Counted from the stretch's first letter, positions 33,768 through 43,493 are shown. The stretch is DNA of 64,000 nucleotides from Roseburia intestinalis L1-82 (GCF_900537995.1 NZ_LR027880.1:883501-947500), one strand, 5' to 3'. The notes: generated by a model not told the origin, from the letters alone. Translations and numbers: made by a program.

Positions 33768-35348
33768 ATGTTTTGTTTTCAGTGTGAGCAGACAGCGGGA
33801 TGCAGTGGATGTACAGGGGCAGCCGGCGTGTGTGGAAAGAAAAGCGTGACAGCGGATTTACAGGATGAACTGACAGGAGCACTTGTGGGACTTGCACATG
33901 CCTGCATGAATAATCCAAAGACAGAGCAGACAGACCGCATTATAATAGAAGGTTTATTCACAACGATCACGAATGTGAATTTTAATGATGAGACACTGCG
34001 TGAGATGATCGCCCGTGTCCGGGAAGAAAAAGGAAGAGTGGTGCCGGGATGTGCAGCCTGCATGTCACCGTGCGGCAATACCAGCGATTATGATATGAAG
34101 CGGATGTGGGAGGCAGATGAGGATATCCGTTCCTTAAAATCCCTGATCTTATTCGGAATCCGCGGTATGGCAGCATACGCTTATCATGCCATGGTACTCG
34201 GCTATACAAATGAGGAAGTAAACGACTTTTTCTACCGTGCATTATTTGCAGTCGGAGAGGATTTCGAGATGGAAGATCTGCTTCCACTCGTGCTTGAGAC
34301 AGGGAAAGTAAACCTTACCTGCATGGAAATGTTAGACCGTGCCAACACAGAAACTTTTGGAACCCCGGTACCGACGGAAGTTCCTCTGATGGTGGAAAAG
34401 GGACCGTTTATCGTCATTACCGGTCATGACCTTTATGACTTAAAACTGTTGTTAGAGCAGACAAAAGATAAGGGAATCAACATTTATACCCACGGCGAGA
34501 TGCTGCCGGCACATGCCTACCCGGAATTAAAGAAATACCCACATTTAAAAGGCAACTTTGGTACCGCATGGCAGAATCAGCAGAAGGAGTTTGCAAATAT
34601 CCCTGCACCGGTTCTTTATACGACAAACTGTCTGATGCCGGTCAAAGAGAGTTATGCGGACCGCGTGTTTACAACGGAGGTAGTATCTTATCCTGAAATG
34701 GTTCACATCGGAGAGGATAAGGATTTTACACCGGTCATCGAAAAAGCGTTAGAGCTTGGCGGTTACAAAGAGGATACTGCATTTACCGGAATCAACGGTG
34801 GAACAAAGGTCATGACAGGATTTGGACACGGAACGGTACTCGGCGTGGCAGATCAGGTGATCGCAGCCGTAAAATCCGGTGATATCCGCCATTTCTTCCT
34901 GGTAGGAGGCTGTGATGGCGCCCGTGTGGGAAGAAATTATTATACAGAGTTTGTAAAACAGACGCCAAAGGATACCATGATCTTAACACTTGCATGTGGA
35001 AAATACCGTTTCAATGATCTTGACCTTGGAACGATCGGTGGACTGCCGAGAATCCTTGATATGGGACAGTGCAACGATGCCTACAGTGCGATCCGTGTCG
35101 CAGTGGCACTTGCGGAGGCATTTGACTGTGGCGTGAATGAGCTGCCGCTTTCCATGGTGCTTTCCTGGTACGAACAGAAAGCAGTCTGCATTTTACTGAC
35201 ACTGCTCCACCTTGGTATAAAAAATATAAAGCTAGGACCGACACTGCCGGCATTTATTTCACCAAATATCCTGAATTATCTGGTAGATAATTATGGAATC
35301 GCACCGATTACGACACCGGAAGCAGATTTAGCAGAGATCCTTGGATAA
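33768..35348 (+). CDS. hcp: Hydroxylamine reductase (hybrid cluster protein)
   Basis: The 526-residue Hcp carries an N-terminal iron-sulfur cluster (MFCFQCEQTAG, with cysteines at 3, 6, 15 and 22) and the hybrid Fe-S-O cluster held by the C-terminal half (GHDLYDL, TTNCLMP, GGCDGARVGRNYYTEF, ACGKYRFN). It reduces hydroxylamine or nitric oxide and protects against nitrosative stress; S-nitrosylase activity is reported for some members. GAAGGGAG precedes the ATG. It follows the ferredoxin gene and is controlled, by inference, by the HcpR site at 32869. It ends without an obvious strong terminator. Confidence 0.96.
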   Translation: MFCFQCEQTAGCSGCTGAAGVCGKKSVTADLQDELTGALVGLAHACMNNPKTEQTDRIIIEGLFTTITNVNFNDETLREMIARVREEKGRVVPGCAACMSPCGNTSDYDMKRMWEADEDIRSLKSLILFGIRGMAAYAYHAMVLGYTNEEVNDFFYRALFAVGEDFEMEDLLPLVLETGKVNLTCMEMLDRANTETFGTPVPTEVPLMVEKGPFIVITGHDLYDLKLLLEQTKDKGINIYTHGEMLPAHAYPELKKYPHLKGNFGTAWQNQQKEFANIPAPVLYTTNCLMPVKESYADRVFTTEVVSYPEMVHIGEDKDFTPVIEKALELGGYKEDTAFTGINGGTKVMTGFGHGTVLGVADQVIAAVKSGDIRHFFLVGGCDGARVGRNYYTEFVKQTPKDTMILTLACGKYRFNDLDLGTIGGLPRILDMGQCNDAYSAIRVAVALAEAFDCGVNELPLSMVLSWYEQKAVCILLTLLHLGIKNIKLGPTLPAFISPNILNYLVDNYGIAPITTPEADLAEILG

Positions 35349-35568
35349 ATCAATAAAATAAATGTTTTGGGAACCTTTCTGTCACCCTAAATGAGAAAAG
35401 GGGGTGTGAAAAATGATTTTTTATTTTTCATACTTCCTTTTTCTGGTTAAATGAAAAAATATACTGTATATTGTCGAATTTTGAGTTATAATAGATAATA
35501 AGTTTGTATTCAGGCTTGTCAGGAATGAGAATATTGTTTTTATAAAAAAGCACGAAATGGGGAATGGT

Positions 35569-36903
35569 ATGGAAAGAATCTGGAATTTTTTTGAAAATAT
35601 GAATGAATATGTTTATGTTGCAGATGCGGATACCCATGAACTGGTTTATATGAATAAAAAGATGAGAGATACTTATGGGATACATTCAAAAGAAGAACTT
35701 GCCGGCAAAAAATGTTATGAATTGCTTCAGAATTCAAGCCTGCCCTGTACGATCTGCAATAATGATGAACTGCAGGAGGGACAGTTTAAGGAGTGGCGGT
35801 ATTTTAACCCGCTTTTAAATAAATACTTTAAAATTAAGGATACTGTTGTGGAGGACAATGGCAGACGATATAGAATAGAGATTGCTCTGAATATAAGTTC
35901 TCAGGAACATCAGAAAAATGTGGTACGCCGCTACGAAAAACTGGAAAAAATCGTTAATGAGGGACTGCGTCTTGCCCTTGGAACATCTTCTGCGGATAAA
36001 TCGCTGGACATCATTCTGGAATATATAGGAAAGGCATTAGATGGAGAGAGGACATATATTTTTGAGCATAATGAGAATGGGTGCGATGACAACACTTACG
36101 AGTGGGTTGCAAATGGAATCAAGCCGGAGAAAGATAATTTACAGAACCTTCCACCAGAATTATGTGCCAACTGGTATCGGAATTTTCAAGAAGATAAAAA
36201 CATTGTAATTGAAAATCTGGAGAACATCAGAGAGGAAGATTCGGAACAGTATAAGAATCTGAAACGTCAGGATATCCATTCACTGGTGGTTGTTCCACTT
36301 TATTGGGAGAAAAAGATCATTGGATTTTACGGAGTGGATAATCCACCGGCAGAATCATTAGATTATGTTTCCGATATGCTTCATATCATGGGATCTTTTA
36401 TTGTTTCCTCCATTCGGAGAAGAAATCTGCTCCGTCAGTTAGAACGCATGAGTTATCGTGACCAGCTCACTCAGTTTGGCAATCGTTATGCGGTCGACTG
36501 GTTTGTGGAGCATGAGTGGAATGGGGAACAGATCGGTGTAGTGTACTGCGATATCACAGGGCTGAAAAAGGTCAATGATGAGCAGGGGCATGAAGCCGGA
36601 GATCGGTTGATCATCAGGGCATGTGAGTGCTTAGCGGGTGTATTTAAGGGGTATGGTCTGTATCGGATCGGCGGCGATGAATTTTTAGTACTTTGTCTTG
36701 GAATTGAGGAAAAAGACCTGAGGGAACACGTTGAGAAACTGCGCATGGATATGAAAGAACATCAGGTTACAATGGCGGTTGGCATGATATGGAAAGAACA
36801 CGGTCCTAAGGATATTGATCTGCTTTTAAACGAATCGGAGCGCCTGATGTATGAGGATAAAGACAGGTATTATAAGGAACACGGACTGAAACGGCGCAGA
36901 TAA
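35569..36903 (+). CDS. PAS-GAF-GGDEF diguanylate cyclase
   Basis: A cytosolic sensor of about 444 residues. The N-terminal PAS domain reads ERIWNFFENMNEYVYVADAD and includes CYELLQNSSLPCTICNN. A GAF domain lies at about 140-290 (SLDIILEYIGKALDGERTYI). The C-terminal GGDEF domain has an intact active site, YRIGGDEFLVLCL. It probably makes cyclic di-GMP in response to a ligand or redox cue; two cysteines in the PAS domain (LPCTICNN) are worth noting. ATG 35569 is favoured since GGGGAA precedes it; 35557 is also in frame. It is downstream of hcp but probably separately transcribed. Confidence 0.9.
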   Translation: MERIWNFFENMNEYVYVADADTHELVYMNKKMRDTYGIHSKEELAGKKCYELLQNSSLPCTICNNDELQEGQFKEWRYFNPLLNKYFKIKDTVVEDNGRRYRIEIALNISSQEHQKNVVRRYEKLEKIVNEGLRLALGTSSADKSLDIILEYIGKALDGERTYIFEHNENGCDDNTYEWVANGIKPEKDNLQNLPPELCANWYRNFQEDKNIVIENLENIREEDSEQYKNLKRQDIHSLVVVPLYWEKKIIGFYGVDNPPAESLDYVSDMLHIMGSFIVSSIRRRNLLRQLERMSYRDQLTQFGNRYAVDWFVEHEWNGEQIGVVYCDITGLKKVNDEQGHEAGDRLIIRACECLAGVFKGYGLYRIGGDEFLVLCLGIEEKDLREHVEKLRMDMKEHQVTMAVGMIWKEHGPKDIDLLLNESERLMYEDKDRYYKEHGLKRRR

Positions 36904-37014
36904 ATCCTTGTATTGCAGAATTAAATGTTATATTTCCTTCATGCTGGTCTCCTTCTGTTTATTCCCGGTAAATCTGTGCAAACCGGAAATTTCTGATGAA
37001 TAACATGGTGCAGG

Positions 37015-37026
37015 ATCGTTTTCGAT
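37015..37026. promoter_or_regulatory. Possible LacI-type operator upstream of GH43, ATCGTTTTCGAT
   Basis: A symmetric 12-base box identical over 11 bases (ATCGTTTTCGA) to the complement of the operator near 11211. It lies 150 bases before the GH43 start in a 275-base gene-free gap otherwise without clear features. It could place the xylosidase under the same or a related repressor. Confidence 0.4.
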
Positions 37027-37178
37027 TATTATATTTTACTGTGAGATTGTGATATTAACAATAGTGAAATGGGGCAGAGAAGAGTTGAAAAGGCAGACGG
37101 ATAAGAAACAAAGATAAAATAGTAAAAATAGAATAGAACAAAGAAAGAATATGGAGATAAAACAGAAAGGAATAAACA

Positions 37179-38675
37179 ATGAATGTAAATCCTATAACAA
37201 GATTGGATTATCCAGATCTGGACGTGATCCGCGTAGAAGACACCTATTATATGGTATCCACAACCATGCACTTTATGCCGGGCTGTGAGATTCTGCAGTC
37301 TTTTGATCTGGTGCACTGGGAGCATGTGACTTATGTCTATGAGACGTTGGATCATACGGATGCGCAGCAACTGAAAAGCGGTCAGAATATTTACGGACAG
37401 GGCATGTGGGCAGCTTCCCTGCGCTATCATGAAGGCCGATTTTATATCTGCTTTGTGGCAAATGATACCCGTAAGACTTATTTGTATACTTCGGAAAAAA
37501 TAGATGGTCCATGGAAAAAGCAGCTGATAGAAGGCTTTTATCATGACGGCTCTTTATTATTTGATGAGGATGGCAGAAACTATATTGTATATGGAAATGA
37601 TGAAATCTGGATTACAGAATTGAATGAAGATTTGACTGCACCAAAGAAGGACGGATTACATCGTCTTTTAGTCAGTGATCATAAGAACCCGGAGCTAGGC
37701 TATGAGGGTTCTCATATTCAAAAAATAAACGGCTATTATTATATTTTTCTGGTTCATTCCCTGAGAGACCGCTGGATGCGGACGGAAGCATGCTTTTACA
37801 GTGATTCTCTGGAAGGAGAATTCACGGGTGGAGATGTACTTTGTGATGATCGTGGATATTGTGGGCAGGGCGTGGCACAGGGAGGAATAGTGGATACGCC
37901 GGATGGAAAGTGGTATGCAATGCTGTTTCAGGATTCCGGAGCAGTTGGACGGATTCCTATTCTGCTTCCGGTTACCTGGAAGGATCATTTTCCGTTTTTT
38001 GGACAGAACGGACATGTGCCGGAAGAAATAGAGGTTCACAGTACCAGACCAGGATATATTTATCAGCCATTAGTGGGAAGTGATGATTTCTGTAATGGGC
38101 TGCTTCCGCGCTGGCAGTTTAATCATGATCCAGATCCACGGTACTATCATCTGGATGCATTGCAGGGAACCTATACAATTACAACACGGGAAGTTTGTAC
38201 AGAGCTTACACAGGCAGTAAATACGCTTACGCAAAGGATGAGTTATCCGTCCTGCGCAGCTGAGGTTACTGTTGATGCTTCTGCATTGAAAGAGGGCGAT
38301 GTCGCAGGTTTGTGTGCGTTGCAGAGCTGTTATGCTGCAGTTGGCATTACAAAACATCATGGAAAATATGAAGTCCTTATGCTGGATAAAAAAGAAGATG
38401 GTATATTGGATATGACGGAAGGAACTGTTGTTGAATCACATCAGATGGATTTTCGTCTTGAAGCAGATTTCTGTAACATGAAGGATGAAGCACGCTGCTA
38501 TTACCGGGTAAATAAGGGAGACTGGCTACCCATCGGAAACGTGCATAAGCTGTACTTCAAACTGGATCATTTTACTGGTTGCCGGTTTGGTCTGTTCTGC
38601 TATGCGGCAGAGGAAACAGGAGGAAGTGCCTGCTTCCGGGATTTTAAGTATTATGATGTTGATGAAATCTCATAA
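37179..38675 (+). CDS. GH43 beta-xylosidase / arabinofuranosidase
   Basis: A glycoside hydrolase of 498 residues with a five-bladed propeller in the first 310 residues and a C-terminal beta-sandwich of the GH43 C2 type. Likely catalytic residues are Asp13 in YPDLD (general base), Asp123 in HDGSLLF (pKa modulator) and Glu176 in YEGSHI (general acid). It has no signal peptide, so it acts on xylo-oligosaccharides after uptake. Subfamily 12-like features (TTMHFMPGCEILQSFDLVHWE) point to xylan use, as is typical in Roseburia. AGAAAGGA precedes the ATG. It stands alone, ended by a hairpin at 38791. Confidence 0.9.
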   Translation: MNVNPITRLDYPDLDVIRVEDTYYMVSTTMHFMPGCEILQSFDLVHWEHVTYVYETLDHTDAQQLKSGQNIYGQGMWAASLRYHEGRFYICFVANDTRKTYLYTSEKIDGPWKKQLIEGFYHDGSLLFDEDGRNYIVYGNDEIWITELNEDLTAPKKDGLHRLLVSDHKNPELGYEGSHIQKINGYYYIFLVHSLRDRWMRTEACFYSDSLEGEFTGGDVLCDDRGYCGQGVAQGGIVDTPDGKWYAMLFQDSGAVGRIPILLPVTWKDHFPFFGQNGHVPEEIEVHSTRPGYIYQPLVGSDDFCNGLLPRWQFNHDPDPRYYHLDALQGTYTITTREVCTELTQAVNTLTQRMSYPSCAAEVTVDASALKEGDVAGLCALQSCYAAVGITKHHGKYEVLMLDKKEDGILDMTEGTVVESHQMDFRLEADFCNMKDEARCYYRVNKGDWLPIGNVHKLYFKLDHFTGCRFGLFCYAAEETGGSACFRDFKYYDVDEIS

Positions 38676-38790
38676 AGATAGAACTGCATAAAATAAGTGT
38701 CGGAATTTACTCAAATTTTTCCTACTTTGGACATTGGTTTTTACAACGGTATTGTATAGTGAAGCAGAGGAAAAACAAAACATGTTTCAG

Positions 38791-38834
38791 GAGATCACCC
38801 ATGTTAAAAAAAATAACATATGTGGTCTCTTTTT
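38791..38834 (+). terminator. Terminator or leader hairpin before the XRE-AbrB gene
   Basis: GAGATCACCCATGTT pairs with AACATATGTGGTCTC and is followed by five T. It lies 115 bases after GH43 and 100 before the regulator, and may end the GH43 transcript or attenuate the regulator. Confidence 0.65.
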
Positions 38835-38932
38835 GTTATATCTTTTGCTGGAAAATGATGTTTCGTATGTTTACAATAAAGTATGAAAAGTATGAAATGT
38901 ATGAGAACACGAGAGGAGATGGGAGGAAAAAC

Positions 38933-39367
38933 ATGCTTTCAGATAATATACAGTTACTTAGAAAACGGGCAGGAATGTCACAGGAGCAGTTAGCGGAACT
39001 GACGGAAACGAGCAGACAGACGGTCTCAAAATGGGAATCTGGGGAGAGTATTCCGGATGTGATCGCCTGTGACAGGATGGCAGAAGCATTTGGTGTGGCG
39101 TTGGAGGATATGCTGCATTATGAGGAAAAAAATAAAAGTCTTCCACTTCCGCCAAAAGGGAAGCATATGTTTGGAACGGTTACAGTCGGAGCGAGAGGAC
39201 AGATCGTTCTGCCAAAGAAGGCGAGAGAAGTTTTTCAGATCAAAGCGGGAGATACGATCATGGTGTTAGGTGATGAAGCACAGGGGATTGCCCTGGTCAA
39301 AGCAGATGATATGATAGATTTCGTGCAGCAGGCATTAAAAATGGCAAATCAAAAGGATAAGAACTAA
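38933..39367 (+). CDS. XRE-type regulator fused to an AbrB/SpoVT-like domain
   Basis: A 144-residue DNA-binding protein. Residues 1-65 form a helix-turn-helix of the XRE type (NIQLLRKRAGMSQEQLAELT, then SRQTVSKWESGESIPD). Residues 80-130 are an AbrB-like swapped-hairpin (GTVTVGARGQIVLPKKAREV, KAGDTIMVLGD). The two-domain form is common in Lachnospiraceae. The ATG at 38933 has GGGAGG eight bases upstream; 58 in-frame upstream codons from 38759 do not resemble protein of this family. It sits just upstream of the broken acyltransferase and may have regulated it. Confidence 0.88.
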   Translation: MLSDNIQLLRKRAGMSQEQLAELTETSRQTVSKWESGESIPDVIACDRMAEAFGVALEDMLHYEEKNKSLPLPPKGKHMFGTVTVGARGQIVLPKKAREVFQIKAGDTIMVLGDEAQGIALVKADDMIDFVQQALKMANQKDKN

Positions 39368-39414
39368 GACACAAAAAAGTGAGGAAAACACTGCAGGAGG
39401 AAATGGAGATTTTT

Positions 39415-40416
39415 ATGAGAAAACATTATCTGGATAATATCCGGTTTCTGACGATTTTTTTGTTGTGATCTTTCATGTTTATTTTTATTACAATAATATT
39501 GGAACCGAGGCGATGTTTGCCGGTTTAAAACCGTATGAAGGAGCAGTTACATTTGCGGGGATTTACCAGTATTTTGTATACCCGTGGTTTATGTTACTGC
39601 TGTTTGTAGTCGCCGGAATCAGTGCAAGATATGCACTGGAAAAGAGGACAGAAAGACAGTTTTTGAAAGAGAGGGTGGATAAGATTCTGGCGCCGTCGAC
39701 ACTTGGTGTTCTGGCATTTGGCTGGCTCGGTGGATATGTGATCTATCTTCACACTGCGCGTGGCAATATGCCGGAGAGTGTACCGGCTTTTGTGAGAGTC
39801 ATTATCATCTTATGCTGTGGTATCGGGGCACTGTGGTTTTGCCATGTATTGTTTGTGGCAGCACTATTTCTGCTTCTGATCCGGAAAATTGCAGGAAAAT
39901 GCAACGCTGCTTATCACGTCCTACCGGAACGGCATTTATATTCCGGCATTTTTAGCCGGATATTACCTGTTTTCGAATGAAAGTGTCATGGAAAAAATAA
40001 AAAATGCAGTGCTCCTATTGGGCATTTGTGCAGCTGTAAGCGGCATATTTTATATCGTAAGATGTTATGGAATGGCATATACGGACAAAGATGTACTGTC
40101 AAGATGGGATTTAAACCTGTATGCATTTTTTATGGTTTTGCTCGTGCTTGGTGCAGGTCCAAAATGGCTTGATTTTTCCAATAATTTTACGAATTATATG
40201 GGAAAATGCTGTTTCGGTATCTATGTATTACATATCCCGGTACTTTTAGTGATCAATTATCTTCTGGCTGGAAAGGAGCTGCCATTGACTGTAGTCTATG
40301 GTATTGAATTGGTGGGTGGATTTGTGGTTTCAATCTTATTATATGAAGTGATACGTCGGATCCCGGTGCTTAGATACTGGATTTTGGGGATTCGGAAACA
40401 ACGGAATAACGTTTGA
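39415..40416 (+). pseudogene. Membrane acyltransferase (acyltransferase 3 family), frameshifted and internally deleted
   Basis: The gene starts well (GGAGG upstream, MRKHYLDNIRFLTIFL) but hits TGA at 39466-39468 after a run of T. One extra base would restore FLVVIFHVYFYYNN in the next frame, which continues to about 39895 (FMLLLFVVAGISARYALEKR; GALWFCHVLFVAALFLLLIRK). It then shifts back to the first frame from about 39889 (TSYRNGIYIPAFLAGYYLFS) to the true end, TLVYG-like VLRYWILGIRK. The join between RKI and TSYRNG seems to lack about 30 residues normally present in relatives. It would have been a ten-helix membrane acyltransferase. Two independent lesions make a sequencing error unlikely for both. 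Confidence 0.85.
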
Positions 40417-40489
40417 AAAGCGAGATATAATGGACTTTTTTGATAAAAATATCAGCTAAAATATGATTTCACAAAAAGTTCACAGAAAA

Positions 40490-40532
40490 TTAGCACTCAC
40501 CTCTTGACAGCGCTAATAAGTGGTGGTATAAC
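40490..40532 (+). promoter_or_regulatory. Hsp20 promoter with CIRCE-like HrcA operator
   Basis: TTAGCACTC (40490-40498), nine bases, then CAGCGCTAA (40508-40516): the left half is a perfect CIRCE half-site and the right matches seven of nine positions. It overlaps TTGACA (40504-40509), which is 17 bases from TATAAC (40527-40532). HrcA repression in the absence of heat stress is predicted. Confidence 0.75.
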
Positions 40533-40669
40533 ATAGTCAGAACAAAGGAAGAGGGAACAAAAAGAGAAGATGATTCCCCAGAGTTCCTTCGTCTGAGGTT
40601 CCAAAACAAAGGTAAAAAACATGGGAGGTTCCACAGAAAGTGGACCGGTAGAAAAAGGAGAGATGACTT

Positions 40670-41116
40670 ATGTTACTGCCTAGCATTTTTGGAGAAAACT
40701 TATTTGATGACTGGATGGATTTCTCATTCCCAGAGATTCCGGATGTTGATAAAACATTGTATGGTAAACATGCAAAGAACATGATGAAGACAGATGTAAA
40801 GGAGACCGAGAAAGGTTACGAAGTAGCCGTTGATCTTCCAGGATTTAAGAAAGACGAGATCCAGCTTGAGTTAAACGATGGTTACCTTACCATCAGCGCT
40901 GAGAAGGGTCTCGACAAGGAAGAGAAGGATAAGAAAGACAAATACATCAGACGTGAACGTTACGCCGGAAGTATGAGCCGTACCTTCTATGTAGGCGAGA
41001 GTGTTACCGAAAACGATATCCACGCAAAATACGAAAATGGTATTTTAACACTGGATGTCCCGAAGGAAGAAGCAAAGAAAGTTCCGGAAAAACGATACAT
41101 ATCCATTGAGGGATAA
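40670..41116 (+). CDS. Small heat-shock protein Hsp20
   Basis: An ATP-independent holdase of 148 residues that keeps unfolding proteins soluble. The alpha-crystallin domain spans residues 40-135 (MKTDVKETEKGYEVAVDLPG; GSMSRTFYVGESV; ENGILTLDVPKEE), followed by a short tail with the IxI-like PEKRYISIEG. AAAAGGAGAG precedes the ATG. A 130-base leader separates it from the CIRCE-controlled promoter. It is followed by a strong terminator at 41127 and is monocistronic. Confidence 0.95.
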   Translation: MLLPSIFGENLFDDWMDFSFPEIPDVDKTLYGKHAKNMMKTDVKETEKGYEVAVDLPGFKKDEIQLELNDGYLTISAEKGLDKEEKDKKDKYIRRERYAGSMSRTFYVGESVTENDIHAKYENGILTLDVPKEEAKKVPEKRYISIEG

Positions 41117-41126
41117 CAGATGAGAG

Positions 41127-41166
41127 GATGCCCCCGGAGAGCGAAAGCTCTTCGGGGGCATTTTTG
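41127..41166 (+). terminator. Terminator of hsp20
   Basis: GATGCCCCCGGAGAGC pairs with GCTCTTCGGGGGCAT around GAAA, followed by TTTTTG. Its right half recurs at 44289-44318. Confidence 0.92.
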
Positions 41167-41342
41167 TGCGTAAGAAGATTTTTACAGGTTGTATATGAGA
41201 AATGAATGTTGTATAGTATCTGCAAGAAATATCTTCTTTCGTGAATGTTATAAATGTTGGTTTCGTTACTTTCATTATATAACAATTGGATTTAAAGGGG
41301 ATTATAATGACGCGGTAAAAAACAAAGGAGAAGGAAATAAAC

Positions 41343-42017
41343 ATGAGAATTTTTTTGGCGGAAGATGAACAGGATTTAAATGCCATTATTGTTCAAAAAC
41401 TGACTGAGGATGGTTACAGTGTGGATCATTGTTTTGATGGCAGGACAGCAATAGATATCCTTTCCTGTACGGAGTATGATGCAGTGATTCTTGATATTAT
41501 GATGCCAAAAGCAGATGGATTTACAGTGCTGCGTGCGCTGAGGGGAATGGGAAAGACAACACCGGTGCTATTTCTGACAGCAAAGGATGCTGTTTCGGAC
41601 AGAGTAAAGGGATTAGACAGTGGGGCAAATGATTATCTTGTGAAGCCATTTTCGTTTGAAGAGTTGTCAGCACGTCTGCGCGCAATGATGAGGGGATCTT
41701 TCGGAGTTACTGACAATGTTTTGCATATTGCGGATCTTTCTTTGGATTGCACTTCCCACAGGGTAATGCGGGGGGGAAAAGAGATCACATTATCGGCTAA
41801 AGAGTATGCCATGCTGGAATATTTCATGTACAATCAGGGGCGTGTGCTGTCTCGTGAGATGATAGAGGATCATGTCTGGAATTTTGATTACGAAGGGGGC
41901 ACGAATGTAGTGGATGTTTATATCAGCTATCTTCGAAAAAAAATTGATGGTGGATATGACAAAAAGTTGATTCATACAGTCCGTGGAAGAGGATTTATAA
42001 TGAGAGAGGAAATTTAA
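41343..42017 (+). CDS. OmpR/PhoB-type response regulator
   Basis: A 224-residue regulator. The receiver domain has acidic pocket residues in FLAEDEQD and the phospho-acceptor aspartate in AVILDIMMP, with the conserved lysine in VKPFSFEEL. The C-terminal winged helix has EYAMLEYFMYNQGRVLSREM and VVDVYISYLRKKID. GGAGAAGG precedes the ATG. It is three bases upstream of its sensor kinase. The pair may control the Ig-like secreted protein gene that follows at 43564, an inference from position. Confidence 0.93.
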   Translation: MRIFLAEDEQDLNAIIVQKLTEDGYSVDHCFDGRTAIDILSCTEYDAVILDIMMPKADGFTVLRALRGMGKTTPVLFLTAKDAVSDRVKGLDSGANDYLVKPFSFEELSARLRAMMRGSFGVTDNVLHIADLSLDCTSHRVMRGGKEITLSAKEYAMLEYFMYNQGRVLSREMIEDHVWNFDYEGGTNVVDVYISYLRKKIDGGYDKKLIHTVRGRGFIMREEI

Positions 42018-42020
42018 GAT

Positions 42021-43421
42021 ATGGGGAGATTCTCAATCCGTCTGAAAATAACAATCTGGTTTACTGCAGCATTGGTGGTAATAGTACTATTTGCATATCT
42101 GATGATTTTTGTCGTCAGCCGTCAGATTTTGATAAAAACAATACAGGATAGTCTGGTGGAGACAGTGGAAAATAATGTGGATGAGATTGAATATTTTTCT
42201 GGGATGGATGAAATCCGTACAGATGCGGATATTGATTATTTGATTGATTACCGGAAAGGGTATCTGGAAATTGACGACGATTTTCTGAGCAAGGTAAATG
42301 AAGTCTATACAGGATTGTATGATGAAAAGTCAAGGCTTATTTATGGAGAAAATCCAATAGCTGCAAAAGTGGCAGATCTGGAATTTGTGGATTCCGAGAT
42401 TCAAAAAGTAATGAAGGATGGAACGGGGTATTATATTTTTGACCGGAAACTCACAGCAGAAGGACTTAACGGATTATGGCTTCGTGGAGTGGTATCAGAG
42501 GAACAGGGAGAGCGTCAGAGCTTTGGGATTATGCGGATTGCACTGGTTCTTCTGCCGGTTCTGGTCGTAATAGCATCTGCGGGAGGATATTTTATTGCTG
42601 GACGTACATTAAATCCAATTCAGAAAATAGCTGGGACTGCAAGAAAGATTGGAGAAGAAAATGATTTGAAATGCAGGATCAATCTTGGAAAAGGGAATGA
42701 TGAACTGCACCAGCTTGCGGATATATTTAATGAGATGTTTGAACGACTGGAAAGTACATTTGAAAAGGAACAACAATTTACATCTGACGTTTCACATGAA
42801 CTAAGAACACCGATGGCTGTCATTTCAGCACAGTGTGAGTATACACTTGAAAAAGAAAGAAGCGTAGGGGAATATGAAGATGCCTTGCGGGTAATCAGGC
42901 GTCAGGCGCGGAAAATGACAAAACTTATTGATCATATGCTGGACTTTGCCAGACTGGAAATGAAATCAGGAAAATATGCAGAGGAAACTGTTGATATGGA
43001 AGAACTGGTGGCATCTATTTGCTCTGATATGAAGCTGATAAGAGAAAAGGAAATTATGCTTGATTATGAGACGGAGCAGGCAGTGTTTTATGGAAATCGT
43101 GAACTTTTATCAAGAATTCTCGTTAATCTTGTCAGCAATGCCTATCGTTATGGGAAAGAGAATGGGCATATCTTTGTGAAATTAAAGAAAGAAGAAACGG
43201 AACTTGTTTTGTCTGTAACGGATGATGGGATAGGAATTGCAGAAGAAGAGCAGGAAAAGATCTTCCGGCGGTTTTATCAGACTGATGTATCGCGAGGAGG
43301 CGAGGGAAGTGGACTTGGGCTTGCCATGGTTTATGAAATTGTGAAGTTTTACAGAGGAAAAATCCAAGTGAAAAGTGAGGCAGGCAGTGGGAGTGTTTTT
43401 CAGGTAAAACTGCCGCTTTGA
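42021..43421 (+). CDS. Membrane sensor histidine kinase
   Basis: The partner of the response regulator at 41343, 466 residues. A first membrane helix at about 12-36 (IWFTAALVVIVLFAYLMIFV), an extracellular sensor of about 130 residues rich in Asp and Glu, a second helix near 175 (LVLLPVLVVIASAGGYFIAG), a HAMP linker, the H box FTSDVSHELRTPMAVI, the N box VNLVSNAYRYG, and G boxes DDGIGIAEE and GSGLGLAMVYEI. All motifs needed for activity are present. The acidic sensor suggests cation or peptide sensing, but this is a guess. Confidence 0.93.
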   Translation: MGRFSIRLKITIWFTAALVVIVLFAYLMIFVVSRQILIKTIQDSLVETVENNVDEIEYFSGMDEIRTDADIDYLIDYRKGYLEIDDDFLSKVNEVYTGLYDEKSRLIYGENPIAAKVADLEFVDSEIQKVMKDGTGYYIFDRKLTAEGLNGLWLRGVVSEEQGERQSFGIMRIALVLLPVLVVIASAGGYFIAGRTLNPIQKIAGTARKIGEENDLKCRINLGKGNDELHQLADIFNEMFERLESTFEKEQQFTSDVSHELRTPMAVISAQCEYTLEKERSVGEYEDALRVIRRQARKMTKLIDHMLDFARLEMKSGKYAEETVDMEELVASICSDMKLIREKEIMLDYETEQAVFYGNRELLSRILVNLVSNAYRYGKENGHIFVKLKKEETELVLSVTDDGIGIAEEEQEKIFRRFYQTDVSRGGEGSGLGLAMVYEIVKFYRGKIQVKSEAGSGSVFQVKLPL

Positions 43422-43493
43422 TAAAAGCAGACATATGGAAATCAATAATGATTATAAAAAATTTGTCGTATTAATAATGTTCTAATAAATGCA

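Noticed and set aside
38759..38932. 58-residue N-terminal extension of the XRE-AbrB protein
   Set aside because: It runs through a terminator hairpin and promoter-like sequence; the internal ATG has a proper ribosome site and begins the helix-turn-helix directly.
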